Shown: positions 1-11,742 of the stretch, piece after piece | Numbering within the stretch: the first letter of the stretch is position 1 | Layout: every line of letters begins with the position of its first letter | NCBI GenBank assembly: GCA_014896375.1 | Contig: JADBKN010000004.1 | Location: forward strand, 1-64,000 | Source of the DNA: Bacillota bacterium | GTDB lineage: Bacteria; Bacillota; Sulfobacillia; RBS10-35; Bu92 | DNA: 64,000 bases | Direction of reading: 5' to 3' | The notes under the pieces: generated by a model | What the model saw: the letters and a program-made list of their open reading frames with translations, nothing else | Database searches by the model: none | Told to the model about the DNA's origin: nothing | Made by a program: the position numbers and the translations under genes

Positions 1-2
1 TG

Positions 3-296
3 GAACACCTGGCGGACGCCGAGGCCTTCTACCGCGTGCGCCTCGAGGCCCCGGGACCCGGTCTGCGGCGGCACTGGAAGGAGGCGGCCGCCCCCGGCGC
101 CCCGTGGCGGGAGCGGCTGGAGCGCTCCCGGCAGGCGCTGGTGCAGCGCCTCCGCAGCCTCACGCCGGCGGAGCGCGCGCGGCTGGCCGTGCACGAGCCC
201 CACGCGGAGGCGTGGACGGCGCGCAAGGTGCTGTACCGGGCGGCGTGGCACGAGCGGCACCACACGCGGCAGATCGAGCGCTGGCTCACCGAGTGA
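3..296 (+). CDS. DinB-like protein, 3' part only (cut by window edge)
   Basis: Open reading frame from the window edge, EHLADAEAFYRV...KVLYRAAWHERHHTRQIERWLTE, C-terminal His-rich pattern of DinB/YfiT-like proteins. Confidence 0.5.
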   Translation, partial: EHLADAEAFYRVRLEAPGPGLRRHWKEAAAPGAPWRERLERSRQALVQRLRSLTPAERARLAVHEPHAEAWTARKVLYRAAWHERHHTRQIERWLTE

Positions 297-394
297 CTCG
301 GCATGTCGGTGGTCCGTCGGCCGTCGGGCGCCTGGCCGTCGACCGGCCCGGCGCGACCCGGACTGCGCCCGCGGGCGGGGGAAGGGGTGGTCAG

Positions 395-1108
395 ATGGCC
401 ACGGGCGCCTGGTGGGTAGAGACCGCAGTCGTACTCTATCTCACGCTCGTCGAGCCGTTCTACGGCAAGCGGGAGTACCTTCGGTTGGTCAATAGGATGG
501 CGGTCGATCCCGCCGCTCGTGCTCGCTTCTATTGGAGGATCGTGCTGCTGGAATGGTTCCTCGTGGCCCTCGTGAGCATCTCCCTTCGGTTGCGCCGGGA
601 ACCGTTCTTCCGGCTCGATCTCACGCTCCCGCGTTCTGCTGCCGGGGCGGGGCTGGTGGTCGGGATTTGCGCGGGGCTGGTGCTGTCCATCGGCCTTTCG
701 GCCTTGTCGCCGAACCTCCGCGGAAGGTTTCGACGCCAATTAGAACCCGTCCAGGTCCTGCTTCCCGTCACGCGTCCCGAACGGTACGGGTACGTCGCCG
801 TCGCGCTGACGGCCGGTTTCTGTGAGGAAGTGTTATTCCGGGGTCTGTTCATGACGTACCTGTCGTCACTCGGCCCGTGGCTGGTCATGCCGTCGATCGT
901 CGCCATCTCGGCGGCTGCATTCGGGTTCGCCCATCTCTACCAGGGATGGAAGGGTGTGCTCGGGACCGGGGTGCTGGGGGTCGTACTGGCCCTTGTCTAC
1001 GTCTACACGGGTTCTCTCTTGTGGCCGATCCTGGTCCATGCCTTGCTGGATCTCCGCGTGCTGGCTCTGCTCCCGCCACCGCCGAGCCGCCACGAGGTAC
1101 ACGCGTGA
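395..1108 (+). CDS. CPBP family intramembrane metalloprotease
   Basis: Multi-TM; motif EEVLFRGLF, FGFAHLYQG, ILVHALLDL; ATG at 395. Confidence 0.8.
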   Translation: MATGAWWVETAVVLYLTLVEPFYGKREYLRLVNRMAVDPAARARFYWRIVLLEWFLVALVSISLRLRREPFFRLDLTLPRSAAGAGLVVGICAGLVLSIGLSALSPNLRGRFRRQLEPVQVLLPVTRPERYGYVAVALTAGFCEEVLFRGLFMTYLSSLGPWLVMPSIVAISAAAFGFAHLYQGWKGVLGTGVLGVVLALVYVYTGSLLWPILVHALLDLRVLALLPPPPSRHEVHA

Positions 1109-1164
1109 AGCCATGGCTCGGCCCAGCGGCGATATCAACACGGGCGTCACGCGGGCCACGCCAT

Positions 1165-1615
1165 CACCGTGGACGCCGATGCCGCGACGGTGCGGAGAGC
1201 ACTGCTGACCTGCGATCTCTTCGCGTCGCGTCTCGCCCGGGCGCTCTTCGCCCGCCGGTTCCTGCCCTGCGGCGTCGCCCGCCCGCGAGGAGCACCCCGC
1301 GCTGTCGCCGCGGCAGGGGCGAGAAGGGGTTCATCCTATTGGCCGAAGGCCCCGGATGGGAACCAGTGCTGGGCCAGACCGGCCGGTCGTTGCACCTGGG
1401 TCCCCGGTCCCGGGCGCGGTGGCGGATGGTGGCGGATTCGTGGCCTTCGCGGAGCGCGGCTGCGCGAAGGCCGTCCCAGCCGTCGGGCCCCGCTGCAAGG
1501 GTTACGGCCGGACGGCGGTCGTGACGGCGACGCGGGTCCGCTGCACCGACGCGCACGCCCGGCTCCGCCTCCGGCTGTTGCTGGCGCGGCCCGCCTCAGT
1601 CCCGCGCGGACATGA
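1165..1615 (+). pseudogene. Frameshifted remnant resembling an SRPBCC-type or related small protein
   Basis: Successive frames read ITVDADAATVRRALLTCDLFASRLARALFARR, then GFILLAEGPGWEPVLGQTGR, then GFVAFAERGCAKAV...GYGRTAVVTATRVRCTDAHARLRLRL; no single intact frame. Confidence 0.4.
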
Positions 1616-2345
1616 AGGCGCCGATGCGGCGCACCACCTCGTCAGGGCGTTCGACCTGGAGGAAGTGCCCGGCGTCCGGGAGATGCACGACCCGGGCATG
1701 GGGCAGGTCGCGCAAGAGGCGCTCGCCGTAGGGGCGCCACGGGAAGATGTAGAGGTCCCGCAGCCCCCACAGCAGCAAGGTGGGGTGTCGCAGCCGGCAC
1801 AGACCCGCTGCTACGTCGGCCAGGGCATGCGACCAGGCGGCCACGGTCCGCGCCACCGCGCGCCGCCTCTCCCGGCGCGTGTATACCGCCTCGTACTCGC
1901 GGATCAGCACCTCGTCCGTCAACCGGAAGAGGGCGCGCATCTGCCAGCGGAAGAGGGGCCTGGTCATCGCCAGCGCGAAGATCGCCGGTACCAGCCCGGG
2001 GACCTTCAGCAGCAGCCCCCAGGGCGACGCGTCGGGGTGGACGCCGGTGTTCATGATCACCAGCCGCGCCACGCGCTCGGGGCGGCGGACCGCCCAGTGG
2101 AGGCCGACCGGGCCGCCCACGTCGTGCACCACCAGCGTCACGGGTTCCTCCACCCCGTCCAGCACCTCGGCGTCCAGCCAGCGAAACCACCCGTCCGGGC
2201 CGCGGGGCACCTCCGGCTGGGGAGACGCGAGGCAAGGCAGGTCGGGTGCGATCACCCGGCCGTACCGCGCGAGGGGTCCCGCCACGTGCCGCCAGATGCT
2301 GGACGTGACGGGGATGCCATGCAAGAGGACGAGAGGACCGGGCAC
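1596..2345 (-). CDS. Alpha/beta hydrolase
   Basis: LVLLHGIPVTSSIW, VVHDVGGPVGLHWA, LLWGLRDLYIFP, PDAGHFLQVERPDEV; GTG start at 2345 preceded by GGGAGGGG. Confidence 0.85.
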   Translation of the reverse strand: MPGPLVLLHGIPVTSSIWRHVAGPLARYGRVIAPDLPCLASPQPEVPRGPDGWFRWLDAEVLDGVEEPVTLVVHDVGGPVGLHWAVRRPERVARLVIMNTGVHPDASPWGLLLKVPGLVPAIFALAMTRPLFRWQMRALFRLTDEVLIREYEAVYTRRERRRAVARTVAAWSHALADVAAGLCRLRHPTLLLWGLRDLYIFPWRPYGERLLRDLPHARVVHLPDAGHFLQVERPDEVVRRIGAFMSARD

Positions 2346-2689
2346 GGACGCCCCTCCCTTGGCTCTCCGGATCCGGCCGCGCGGCTCCGCTGCGTGGCGG
2401 ACGGACGTGGAAGGCCGGACCCTGCGCCCGGGTCGCGCGGGCGGAGCGCCCCTGGCGCCGCACCGGCACGGGACCCTTCGCCGCGGAGTCCGCCAGTCCT
2501 CCCAGTCGCAGGGTCGCTCGCGGTGCGCGGGCTCCTCATGCTGGGGTGGCCAGCCGGTAGGCGCCGTGGCCCGCCCCTTCGCGGCGAGAGTTTCACGCGC
2601 TGCCGGACCGGTCCTGCCGCACGGGGCCGCGCTTAGCCTGGCCCCCGGGGCCCTGCCACGCCCCGGCGGCGGGCGATGTGGCCCGTGGC

Positions 2690-3604
2690 TCAACGGTACC
2701 CTGTCAAGCCCGCCTGGTCTGTCCGCCGCGGCGGGTCCAGCCCGCGCAGGACCCAGAGCGCGGGGATCAGCCAGAGCAGCAGGCCCACTACACCCGTGGC
2801 TCCGCCGCGCAGCGGATCGGCGTCGGGGAACAGCATCCGCCACACGCCGTAGCCCTGGGCGTTGATCACGCCGTGGGCGAACGAGGCCAGCCATGTGCTG
2901 CCGTAACGCAGCCGGAGCCCGCCGATGAAGATGCCCAGCACGGTGCAGAAGAGCGTCATCATGGCGATGCCGGCCACGGGGTGACCGGGGTAGTTGAAGC
3001 CGGCCCAGACCACAGGTGCATGCCACAGCCCCCAGATGGCGCCGTGCAGGACCAGCGCGGGCAGCGTACCCAGAGGCAGCAGCTTCGGCAGCAGGAAGCC
3101 CCGCCAGCCAAGCTCCTCACCGAAGGCGAAGACGGAGTTGACCAGGGGCGCAAAGGTCAGCGAGGAGACAGCCACAACGGCCAGGAGGACGGGCGCTGCC
3201 GGGGCACGGGCCGCCGAGCCCGGGACGAGGCGCTCCACCTGGGCGAGGAACACGCTGAGGCCCCAGTCCGGCTTCCCCAGCCCCAGCGCCCACGTCAAGC
3301 CGTACGCCGCGACGAAGACCGCCGGCACCACCAGGTACGTCGCCGCGTAGGCGCGCCAGGGTCCCAGGTTCCAGCCCGCCGCCCGCAGGCCGTCCCGCGT
3401 GACGAACCGGCCGACCGCCCATGCGCCGAGGGCCGGCGTGAACATGACGGCGGCGAGCTCCCATTGGGCCAGCAGCGGGGGGATGCCGGCGAACGAGACC
3501 CCGCGCCCGAGGATCAGGTAGACCTCCACCGCCCAGGCCAGCCCGAAGCTGATGGCCAAATACCAGCCGATAGCGGACCAATGCACGTCGCGCACCCGCG
3601 TCAT
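2690..3604 (-). CDS. CPBP family intramembrane metalloprotease
   Basis: FGEELGWRGFLLPKL, HGAIWGLWHAPVVWAG; ATG at 3604 with AGGAGG ribosome binding site. Confidence 0.85.
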   Translation of the reverse strand: MTRVRDVHWSAIGWYLAISFGLAWAVEVYLILGRGVSFAGIPPLLAQWELAAVMFTPALGAWAVGRFVTRDGLRAAGWNLGPWRAYAATYLVVPAVFVAAYGLTWALGLGKPDWGLSVFLAQVERLVPGSAARAPAAPVLLAVVAVSSLTFAPLVNSVFAFGEELGWRGFLLPKLLPLGTLPALVLHGAIWGLWHAPVVWAGFNYPGHPVAGIAMMTLFCTVLGIFIGGLRLRYGSTWLASFAHGVINAQGYGVWRMLFPDADPLRGGATGVVGLLLWLIPALWVLRGLDPPRRTDQAGLTGYR

Positions 3605-3834
3605 GCCGTCCTCCTCCTCTTCCGGAAGGGACCTGCGCGCCCGGGCTTGCTGCTCGCGCTGTCTCACCGCGCATCCCGCCTTGCCTGCAGCTCGGGCCAG
3701 ACCCAGCAGGAGTTTGCCGTGCTGCCCACAACCTGAGGTCGCCCACGGCGTCCCTTCTATCCCGGTCTCGGCGCCAGGTCACGCGCCGGACGCTGCCTGC
3801 ACAGCCTTGACGCCCTACCACATAGGGCACCGTA

Positions 3835-3854
3835 ATTTAGATGTGCGTCTAAAT
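3835..3854. promoter_or_regulatory. Palindromic operator-like element ATTTAGA-N6-TCTAAAT
   Basis: Perfect 7-bp arms, AT-rich in a GC-rich background, intergenic. Confidence 0.4.
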
Positions 3855-3933
3855 ATCTAACTCCTGGGCGCGTTCCCGTCAAGCTCTGTCGGAGGAGCAC
3901 GGTCGCAGCACCATATGCTCGGACGCAAACTAG

Positions 3934-3959
3934 AAGCCCCGCAAATCCTTGCGGGGCTT
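3934..3959 (-). terminator. Hairpin downstream of tRNA-Pro
   Basis: AAGCCCCGCAA-atcc-TTGCGGGGCTT, immediately 3' of the minus-strand tRNA. Confidence 0.7.
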
Positions 3960-3971
3960 GAAGAATCCTGG

Positions 3972-4045
3972 TCGGGCTGGCCGGATTTGAACCGGCGACC
4001 TCTTGAACCCCATTCAAGCGCGCTACCAAGCTGCGCCACAGCCCG
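3972..4045 (-). tRNA. tRNA-Pro (GGG anticodon)
   Basis: CGGGCTGTGGCGCAGCTTGGTAGCGCGCTTGAATGGGGTTCAAGAGGTCGCCGGTTCAAATCCGGCCAGCCCGA; cloverleaf with GGG in the anticodon loop and GGTTCAAATCC T-arm. Confidence 0.95.
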
Positions 4046-4251
4046 AAACTTCGATCCACGCGCCATCGTACCACGCGAGGCGGACGGCGGCAACGCAGGG
4101 CCGCGCTTCACGTGAGCGCCCGATGCTGTGTCGAGAGGAATTCGCATCCATCTTTGCCGCGCAGAAGGGATTTCACATTTCTGCAGCGCATATAGAAGCC
4201 AGCACAAGGAAAGGCCCGAACCGGGCTTTCCCAATCAGAGGGGGTACTTGT

Positions 4252-5901
4252 TTGCGTCCGATTCGTCGTAGGTGGATCGGTTGGCTGGCCGCGTGCCTGG
4301 CTGCCGGCCTCGTGTTTTCCGCGTGCGGACAGGGCAGTCAGGGCGCGTCCGGGGGCAGCGAGGGCGGCAGCGAGACGGCCGGCTCCACACCGCACATCAT
4401 CGTCGACAACATCTCCACGGAGCCGCCGACGCTCGACCCGGCCACGATGACCGACCTCACCAGCTTCGAGGTCGTCAACGCCGCGTTTGAGGGGCTCATG
4501 CGCATCGGCCCCAAGGGCATCGAGCCGGGCATGGCCGATTCGTACACTCAGGACAGCGACACCGAGTACACGTTCCACATCCGCGAGGGCGCCAAGTGGA
4601 GCAACGGCGACCCGGTCACCGCGTACGACTTCGAGTACGCGTGGAAGCGGGCACTCGACCCGAAGACCGCGTCCGACTACGCCTACCAGCTCTACTACCT
4701 GAAGAACGGCGAGAAGTTCAACGCCGGCCAGGCCACGGCGGATGAGGTCGGCGTCAAGGCGGTGGACGAGCACACCCTGAAGGTGACCCTGGAGACGCCG
4801 ACACCGTACTTCCTCGGCCTCACCGCCTTCCCGACCCTCATGCCAGTCGACAAGAACGTCGTCGAGAAGAACGACAAGTGGTACACCGAGGCGAGCACGC
4901 TCGTCGGCAACGGGCCGTTCGTCGTCAAGGAGTGGGTGCACAACGACCACCTGCTCCTTGAGAAGAACCCGAATTACTGGGATGCCGCCAACGTGAAGAT
5001 CGACGGCATCAAGATGGTCATGGTCAACGACGGCAACACCGCCGAGACGATGTTCGCCAACGGCGACCTGGACGAGAACGGCACGCTGACGCCGGCCGAT
5101 ATGGCCCAGCTCCTCAAGGACGGTACGGCCAAGACCTCGCCGATCGTCAGCACGACCTTCTTCCGCTTCAACGTCAAGGTCAAGCCGCTCGACGACCCGC
5201 GCGTGCGCGAGGCGCTCACGCTGGCCATCGACCGCCAGTCCATCATCGACAACATCCTCAAGGCGGGGCAGAAGCCGGCGCTGGCGCTCGTGCCCTACGG
5301 CATCCCGGACCCGGTGTCGGGCAAGGACTTCCGCGTGGAGGGCGGCGACTACTTCAAGGACCACGATGTCGAGCGCGCCAAGCAACTCCTTGCGGAGGCC
5401 GGTTATCCGGACGGCAAGGGCTTCCCGAAGCTGACCTATCTCTATAACGAGAGCGACACGAACAAGGCGCTGGCCGAGGCGTACCAGCAGATGTGGAAGC
5501 AGAACCTCGGCATCGACGTGCAGCTGGCGAGCGAGGAGTGGAAGGTCTTCCTGCAGGACCAGAAGGCCCTCAACTACCAGATCTCGCGCGGCAACTGGGT
5601 GGGCGACTACCTCGACCCGATGACCTTCATCGACATGTTCGTGACGGGCAGCGGCAACAACCGCACGGGTTGGGGCGATCCGGAGTACGACCGCCTCGTC
5701 GCCGAAGCGAAGATGACCGCCGACCAGACGAAGCGCTTTGAGAACATGCACAAGGCCGAGGACATCCTGATGAAGAACTTCGTCATCGGCCCGATCTTCT
5801 TCGGCGTCTCCGTATACGAGGAGAACCCGAAGCTCAAGGGCGTCTTCCGCACAGCGCTGGGCACGGTCGACTACAAGTGGGCCTACTTCGAGGGTGAGTG
5901 A
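4252..5901 (+). CDS. oppA: Peptide ABC transporter substrate-binding lipoprotein (OppA-like)
   Basis: TTG start with AGAGGGGG upstream; signal and lipobox LVFSAC; SBP_bac_5 features (PPTLDPATMTDLTSF, FTFHIREGAKWSNGDPVTAYDF). Confidence 0.9.
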   Translation: MRPIRRRWIGWLAACLAAGLVFSACGQGSQGASGGSEGGSETAGSTPHIIVDNISTEPPTLDPATMTDLTSFEVVNAAFEGLMRIGPKGIEPGMADSYTQDSDTEYTFHIREGAKWSNGDPVTAYDFEYAWKRALDPKTASDYAYQLYYLKNGEKFNAGQATADEVGVKAVDEHTLKVTLETPTPYFLGLTAFPTLMPVDKNVVEKNDKWYTEASTLVGNGPFVVKEWVHNDHLLLEKNPNYWDAANVKIDGIKMVMVNDGNTAETMFANGDLDENGTLTPADMAQLLKDGTAKTSPIVSTTFFRFNVKVKPLDDPRVREALTLAIDRQSIIDNILKAGQKPALALVPYGIPDPVSGKDFRVEGGDYFKDHDVERAKQLLAEAGYPDGKGFPKLTYLYNESDTNKALAEAYQQMWKQNLGIDVQLASEEWKVFLQDQKALNYQISRGNWVGDYLDPMTFIDMFVTGSGNNRTGWGDPEYDRLVAEAKMTADQTKRFENMHKAEDILMKNFVIGPIFFGVSVYEENPKLKGVFRTALGTVDYKWAYFEGE

Positions 5902-5933
5902 CGGCCAGCCGCCGAGCACCGCGGCGGCCCGCG

Positions 5934-5964
5934 CGGAGGGTACGCGCCTGGCGCGTACCCTCCG
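5934..5964 (+). terminator. 14-bp perfect hairpin between oppA-like gene and permeases (attenuator, partial terminator or mRNA stabiliser)
   Basis: CGGAGGGTACGCGC-CTG-GCGCGTACCCTCCG. Confidence 0.6.
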
Positions 5965-6030
5965 TCGTGCGCGGGCGGCGAGTCCCCCGATCACGGCGGC
6001 CGCCGCGCGCTGAGGGAAGGAGGGCATGGT

Positions 6031-6963
6031 GTGGCGCGCTACATCACCGGTCGGCTCGTGTCGTCGCTTTTGACGCTGTGGGTCATCGTCACCCTGACGT
6101 TCGTGCTCATGCACGCCGTGCCTGGCGGCCCGTTCGACACCGAGAAGGCGCTGCCGCAGGCCATTCTCGACAACCTGAACAAGCGCTACCACCTCGACTG
6201 GCCTCTTTGGAGGCAATATCTCTACTACCTCTGGAACCTGGCGCATTTTGACTTCGGCCCCTCCTTCAAGCACATCGGGCAGAGCGTGAACGAGATCATC
6301 GCCCAGGGCTTCCGCGTCTCGGCCACCCTCGGCGGCATGGCGATCGCCGTCGCCCTCATCGGAGGCGTGCTCGCGGGGGTCGTCGCCGCCTTGCGCCAGG
6401 GAGGCTGGGTCGACCACGTCGTCATGACGTTCGCCAGCGTGGGTCTGGCGGTGCCGAGCTTCGTCGTGGCCACGGTGCTCGTGTACCTCTTGGCGTACCA
6501 CCTCAAGGTGCTGCCGGCGGGTCTCTGGGGTACGCCGGCGCAGGCCGTGATGCCCGTGATCTCGCTCTCCCTCGGGCCCATGGCCGTGATCGCGCGCTAT
6601 GTGCGCACGTCCATGGTGGAGGTGCTGCGCCAGGACTTCATCACCACGGCGCGCGCGAAGGGCCTGCCGCGCCGCACGATCACCTACGTGCATGCGCTGA
6701 AGAACGCGATCCTGCCGGTCATCACCTACATGGGGCCGTTGACGGCCGGCGTGCTCACAGGATCCTTCGTGATCGAGCAGATCTTCGCCATCCCGGGCAT
6801 GGGGCGGGAGTTCGTGCTCAGCATCACGGACCGCGACTACACGGCCATCATGGGGACGACGGTGTTCTACAGCGTGCTCTTGATCGTGGCGAACCTCCTC
6901 GTCGACCTCGTGTACGCCTGGGTGGATCCGCGCATCCGCGTGGCGAAGGGGGCGAGCGACTGA
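6031..6963 (+). CDS. oppB: Peptide ABC transporter permease (OppB-like)
   Basis: BPD_transp_1 features: TARAKGLPRRTITYVHALKNAILPVITYMG. Confidence 0.9.
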   Translation: MARYITGRLVSSLLTLWVIVTLTFVLMHAVPGGPFDTEKALPQAILDNLNKRYHLDWPLWRQYLYYLWNLAHFDFGPSFKHIGQSVNEIIAQGFRVSATLGGMAIAVALIGGVLAGVVAALRQGGWVDHVVMTFASVGLAVPSFVVATVLVYLLAYHLKVLPAGLWGTPAQAVMPVISLSLGPMAVIARYVRTSMVEVLRQDFITTARAKGLPRRTITYVHALKNAILPVITYMGPLTAGVLTGSFVIEQIFAIPGMGREFVLSITDRDYTAIMGTTVFYSVLLIVANLLVDLVYAWVDPRIRVAKGASD

Positions 6964-7895
6964 TGGCCGAGCTCCTCCGCCACCTCAGCGCGCGGGATCT
7001 GGCACCCGCGCCGCGCGGCGGCGAAGCGTGGAACGTCATCGAGCAGCCGTCCCAGAGCTTCTGGTGGGACGCCTGGAGGCGGTTGCGCCAGAACCGGATG
7101 GCGATGGCCGGGCTGGTGACGATCGTGATCCTGGCGGCGGCCGCCGTGTTCGGCCCGGCGCTTTCGCCGTACACGTATGACTACCAACAGCTGGACCTGC
7201 ACGACCAGCCGCCGAGCGCAGCGCACTGGTTCGGCACCGACATGCTGGGGCGGGATCTCTTCACGCGCGTGCTCTTCGGCGCGCGCATCAGCCTGGCCGT
7301 CGGCATCCTCGCGAGCCTCGTGGCGCTCGGCATCGGCGTGATCTACGGGGCCGTGGCCGGCTTCTACGGCGGGCAGGTCGACAACGTGATGATGCGGATC
7401 GTCGACGTGATCTACGGCCTGCCGTTCCTGCTCTACGTGATCCTCCTCATGGTGGTCCTCGGCCCGGGCCTGCAGAACGTCTTCCTGGCCCTCGGCGCCG
7501 TGTACTGGACGGGCATGGCGCGCATCGTGCGCGCGGAGATCCTGAGCCTCAAGGAGCGGGAGTTCGTCATGGCCGCGCGCACGCTGGGGGTGCCGCCCCG
7601 CCGGCTGCTCCTGCGCCACCTGATCCCCAACGCGGTCGGCCCGATCATCGTCACGCTCACGCTGCTCGTGCCGGAGGCGATCTTCTCCGAGGCCTTCCTT
7701 TCGTACCTGGGGCTCGGCGTGCGGGCGCCCATCGCGTCCTGGGGCGTGCTGGTGGCGGACGGATACAAGGCGATCCGCGCCGCCCCGTGGGAAGTCATCT
7801 TCCCGGCTCTCTTCATCTCCATCACCATGCTTGCGTTCGGCTTCCTGGGCGACGGCCTGCGCGACGCCCTGGATCCGCGCATGCGCAACCGCTGA
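6963..7895 (+). CDS. oppC: Peptide ABC transporter permease (OppC-like)
   Basis: HWFGTDMLGRDLFTRVLFGARISL; MAARTLGVPPRRLLLRHLIPNA; overlaps previous stop (TGATG). Confidence 0.9.
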   Translation: MAELLRHLSARDLAPAPRGGEAWNVIEQPSQSFWWDAWRRLRQNRMAMAGLVTIVILAAAAVFGPALSPYTYDYQQLDLHDQPPSAAHWFGTDMLGRDLFTRVLFGARISLAVGILASLVALGIGVIYGAVAGFYGGQVDNVMMRIVDVIYGLPFLLYVILLMVVLGPGLQNVFLALGAVYWTGMARIVRAEILSLKEREFVMAARTLGVPPRRLLLRHLIPNAVGPIIVTLTLLVPEAIFSEAFLSYLGLGVRAPIASWGVLVADGYKAIRAAPWEVIFPALFISITMLAFGFLGDGLRDALDPRMRNR

Positions 7896-7909
7896 AAGGG
7901 GGCGGCGCC

Positions 7910-8932
7910 ATGCAACCGCTTCTGGAAGTGGACGACCTCCACGTGCACTTCCGCACGTACGGCGGCACGGTGCAGGCCGTGCGCGGCGTGTCCCTGCGCG
8001 TGCACGCGGGGGAGACGCTGGCCCTCGTGGGGGAGTCGGGCTGCGGCAAGAGCGTCTCCATGCAGGCCGTGATGGGCCTATTGCCACCGACGGCGCGCAT
8101 CGTGGCGGGCTCGATCCGCTTGGAGGGCCAGGAGCTCGTGGGTATGCCGGAGGACGAGCTCAACCGGCTGCGCGGCGTGAAGATGGCGATGATCTTCCAG
8201 GATCCCATGACCTCGCTCAACCCCGTCCTGACGATCGGCAGGCAGATCATGGAAGTGATGCGCGTGCACATGGGCGTCGGCGCCGCCGAGGCGCGGCGCC
8301 GGGCGCTGGAGATGCTGGAGCTCGTCGGCATCCCCAGCCCGGAGAGAAGGCTGCGCCAGTACCCGCACGAGTTCAGCGGCGGCATGCGCCAGCGTATCAT
8401 GATCGCCATGGCGCTCGCCTGCCGGCCGCAGCTGCTCATCGCCGACGAGCCCACCACGGCCCTCGACGTGACGATCCAGGCGCAGATCCTCGAGCTGATC
8501 CGGGAGTTGCAGAAGACCCTCGGCATGGCCGTCATCCTCATCACGCACAGCATGGGCGTCGTAGCCGGCATGGCCGACCGCGTGGCCGTCATGTACGCGG
8601 GGCAGGTGGTGGAAGAGGGATGCCTCGCCGACGTCTTCAAACACGCGAGCCACCCGTACTCCTGGGGCCTCCTGAAGGCCGTGCCGCACCTGGATATGGA
8701 CCGCCGTCAGACGCTGCGCACGATCCCCGGCCAGCCGCCGGACCTCACCGCGCCGCCCGCGGGCTGCGCCTTTCACCCGCGTTGCCCGTATGCCATGAAC
8801 GTGTGCCTCGAGGCGGCGCCGCCCGTTCTGCCGGCGGGGCCGGGCCACGCGGCGAGGTGCTGGCTCGCGCACCCCGAGGCCGCCGAGCAGATGGAGGCGG
8901 CGCGCCGCAGGGAACAGGCGGCCGGCGCGTGA
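7910..8932 (+). CDS. oppD: Peptide ABC transporter ATP-binding protein (OppD-like)
   Basis: GESGCGKS, FSGGMRQR, LLIADEPTTALDV, oligopeptide transporter C-terminal CAFHPRCPYAMNVC. Confidence 0.9.
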   Translation: MQPLLEVDDLHVHFRTYGGTVQAVRGVSLRVHAGETLALVGESGCGKSVSMQAVMGLLPPTARIVAGSIRLEGQELVGMPEDELNRLRGVKMAMIFQDPMTSLNPVLTIGRQIMEVMRVHMGVGAAEARRRALEMLELVGIPSPERRLRQYPHEFSGGMRQRIMIAMALACRPQLLIADEPTTALDVTIQAQILELIRELQKTLGMAVILITHSMGVVAGMADRVAVMYAGQVVEEGCLADVFKHASHPYSWGLLKAVPHLDMDRRQTLRTIPGQPPDLTAPPAGCAFHPRCPYAMNVCLEAAPPVLPAGPGHAARCWLAHPEAAEQMEAARRREQAAGA

Positions 8933-8971
8933 GCGTTGGATTATAGTTCAAGGTGTGAGGAGGCGGCGCTC

Positions 8972-11653
<2,682 letters not shown>

Positions 11654-11715
11654 GACCGATCCCGGCGGCCGTGGCGCGCCTTGCCGCACCGCCGCGCGCA
11701 ACCCGCGGTACGCCA

Positions 11716-11742
11716 GCGCGCCCCGCTTCAGGCGGGGCGCGC
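11716..11742. terminator. Bidirectional hairpin between convergent acnA and glutamate synthase-like gene
   Basis: GCGCGCCCCGC-ttcag-GCGGGGCGCGC. Confidence 0.6.

Noticed and set aside
3757-4234. Minus-strand ORFs with VARLNGVQEVAGSNPASPT and RAVAQLGSALEWGSRGRRFKSGQPD
   Set aside because: Translations of the tRNA-Pro gene; a well-known class of spurious proteins
4108-6693. 861-aa minus-strand ORF
   Set aside because: Antisense to the clearly coding opp genes; His/Arg/Val-rich composition typical of antisense frames in high-GC DNA
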